Part shown: positions 4,991-5,237 of the stretch, one piece after another
How the letters are laid out: the number at the start of each line of letters is the position of its first letter
Position numbering within the stretch: position 1 is the first letter of the stretch
Assembly (NCBI GenBank): GCA_001873845.1
Contig: MNZY01000086.1
Coordinates: 1 to 5,237, forward strand
Length of the DNA stretch: 5,237 bases
Source: Candidatus Altarchaeum sp. CG2_30_32_3053
GTDB lineage: Archaea > Altiarchaeota > Altiarchaeia > Altiarchaeales > Altiarchaeaceae
Reading direction: 5' to 3'
Notes under the pieces: model-generated
What the model saw: the letters and a program-made list of their open reading frames with translations, nothing else
Databases searched by the model: none
What the model was told of the DNA's origin: nothing
Made by a program: the position numbers and the translations under genes

Positions 4991-5049
4991 GGTGCTGACC
5001 CACTAGAACTGGATAATTATATATTTGTTTTTTACTATTATTTTTATAA
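4991..5049 (+). mobile_element. Second copy of the MITE-like element's left end
   Basis: This stretch aligns with 62-122 over its whole length with four substitutions and two single-base gaps, about 90% identity. Both copies begin exactly at GGTGCTG and run through ATAATTATATATTTG and the T-rich tract to TTTTTATAA. The left border falls at the end of a broken reading frame (4849-4990), as expected for an insertion or one-sided rearrangement. No AGCACC right end and no second copy of the flanking ATTTTTTT are found before the window ends, so the element is larger than the left-hand one, truncated, or extends beyond 5237. Confidence 0.65.
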
Positions 5050-5206
5050 GTTATAGGACTTACTTATATTATTTTGTAAATGAACATAAAAAGTCAAGAA
5101 TTCATATTTGTTTTGTGTATGTCCTGTAATGTTTAAAATTAAATTTATAATATCCAATTTTAATTTTTAAGCAGATTTTTAAAAAATCTCACAAAATAAT
5201 TATCCC
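5050..5206. other. AT-rich stretch without genes
   Basis: No open frame on either strand looks coding. Visible structures are a near-perfect palindrome AGATTTTT-A-AAAAATCT (5173-5189) and ATAATTATCCCA (5196-5207), the exact inverse of bases 81-92 in the left MITE. The latter could be a damaged right end of the element starting at 4991, although the expected AGCACC tip is missing. Confidence 0.4.
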
Positions 5207-5233
5207 ATTTCAAAATCGCAAAGATTTTGAAAT
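5207..5233. repeat. Perfect 11-bp hairpin at right window edge
   Basis: ATTTCAAAATC, loop GCAAA, then GATTTTGAAAT form a perfect 11-bp stem. Part of it (TTTCAAAATCGCA) resembles 8-21 at the opposite edge. It could be a dispersed palindromic repeat, the edge of a CRISPR array lying outside the window, or part of a mobile element end. One unit cannot decide between these. Confidence 0.55.
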
Positions 5234-5237
5234 ATCC

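Noticed and set aside
5207..5237. CRISPR array
   Set aside because: Only one palindromic unit is visible; a second copy at regular spacing would be needed.

Overview
The window comes from an AT-rich archaeal chromosome, most likely a member of the DPANN radiation. It carries archaeal/eukaryotic-type information genes (RNA polymerase subunits N and K, ribosomal proteins S2 and L34e) and an EMC3/DUF106 membrane insertase. Codon use is AT-biased, Shine-Dalgarno sites are scarce, and the tRNA gene has no encoded CCA. The placement within DPANN is inferred; no rRNA is present to confirm it.

Every gene I accept lies on the minus strand, so transcription runs from right to left: rpoN (GTG start at 4708), rpoK, rpsB (S2), a 26-codon remnant of the next gene's start, the EMC3-like gene, rpl34e, tRNA-Val(UAC), purB. 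The first three form the core of the conserved archaeal rpoN-rpoK-rps2 cluster without the enolase gene often found inside it. The EMC3-like gene and rpl34e normally belong to the secY-adk-DUF106-L34e-cmk region. Here the two ancestral clusters appear joined, linking transcription, ribosome building and membrane insertion. purB (IMP/AMP synthesis) follows the tRNA and appears to have its own TATA-like box placed for a leaderless mRNA.

The two flanks are gene-poor and full of repeats. On the left (54-229) is a 160-bp MITE-like element with inverted ends starting GGTGCT and an exact 8-bp flanking duplication. On the right (4991-5049) a second copy of its left 60 bp abuts a 47-codon open fragment that reads like the C-terminus of a Fic-type protein, so the element seems to have interrupted or truncated a gene. 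A perfect 5 x 12-bp array made of TATA-like units lies just upstream of rpoN. Palindromic sequence related to the left edge occurs at the extreme right edge.

No complete new defence or metabolic system is visible. The main points of interest are the small mobile element family, the partial duplication of the EMC3 gene start, the TATA-like array, the terminal extensions on S2 and L34e, and repeated use of the palindrome AAATTTAAATTT in different reading frames.
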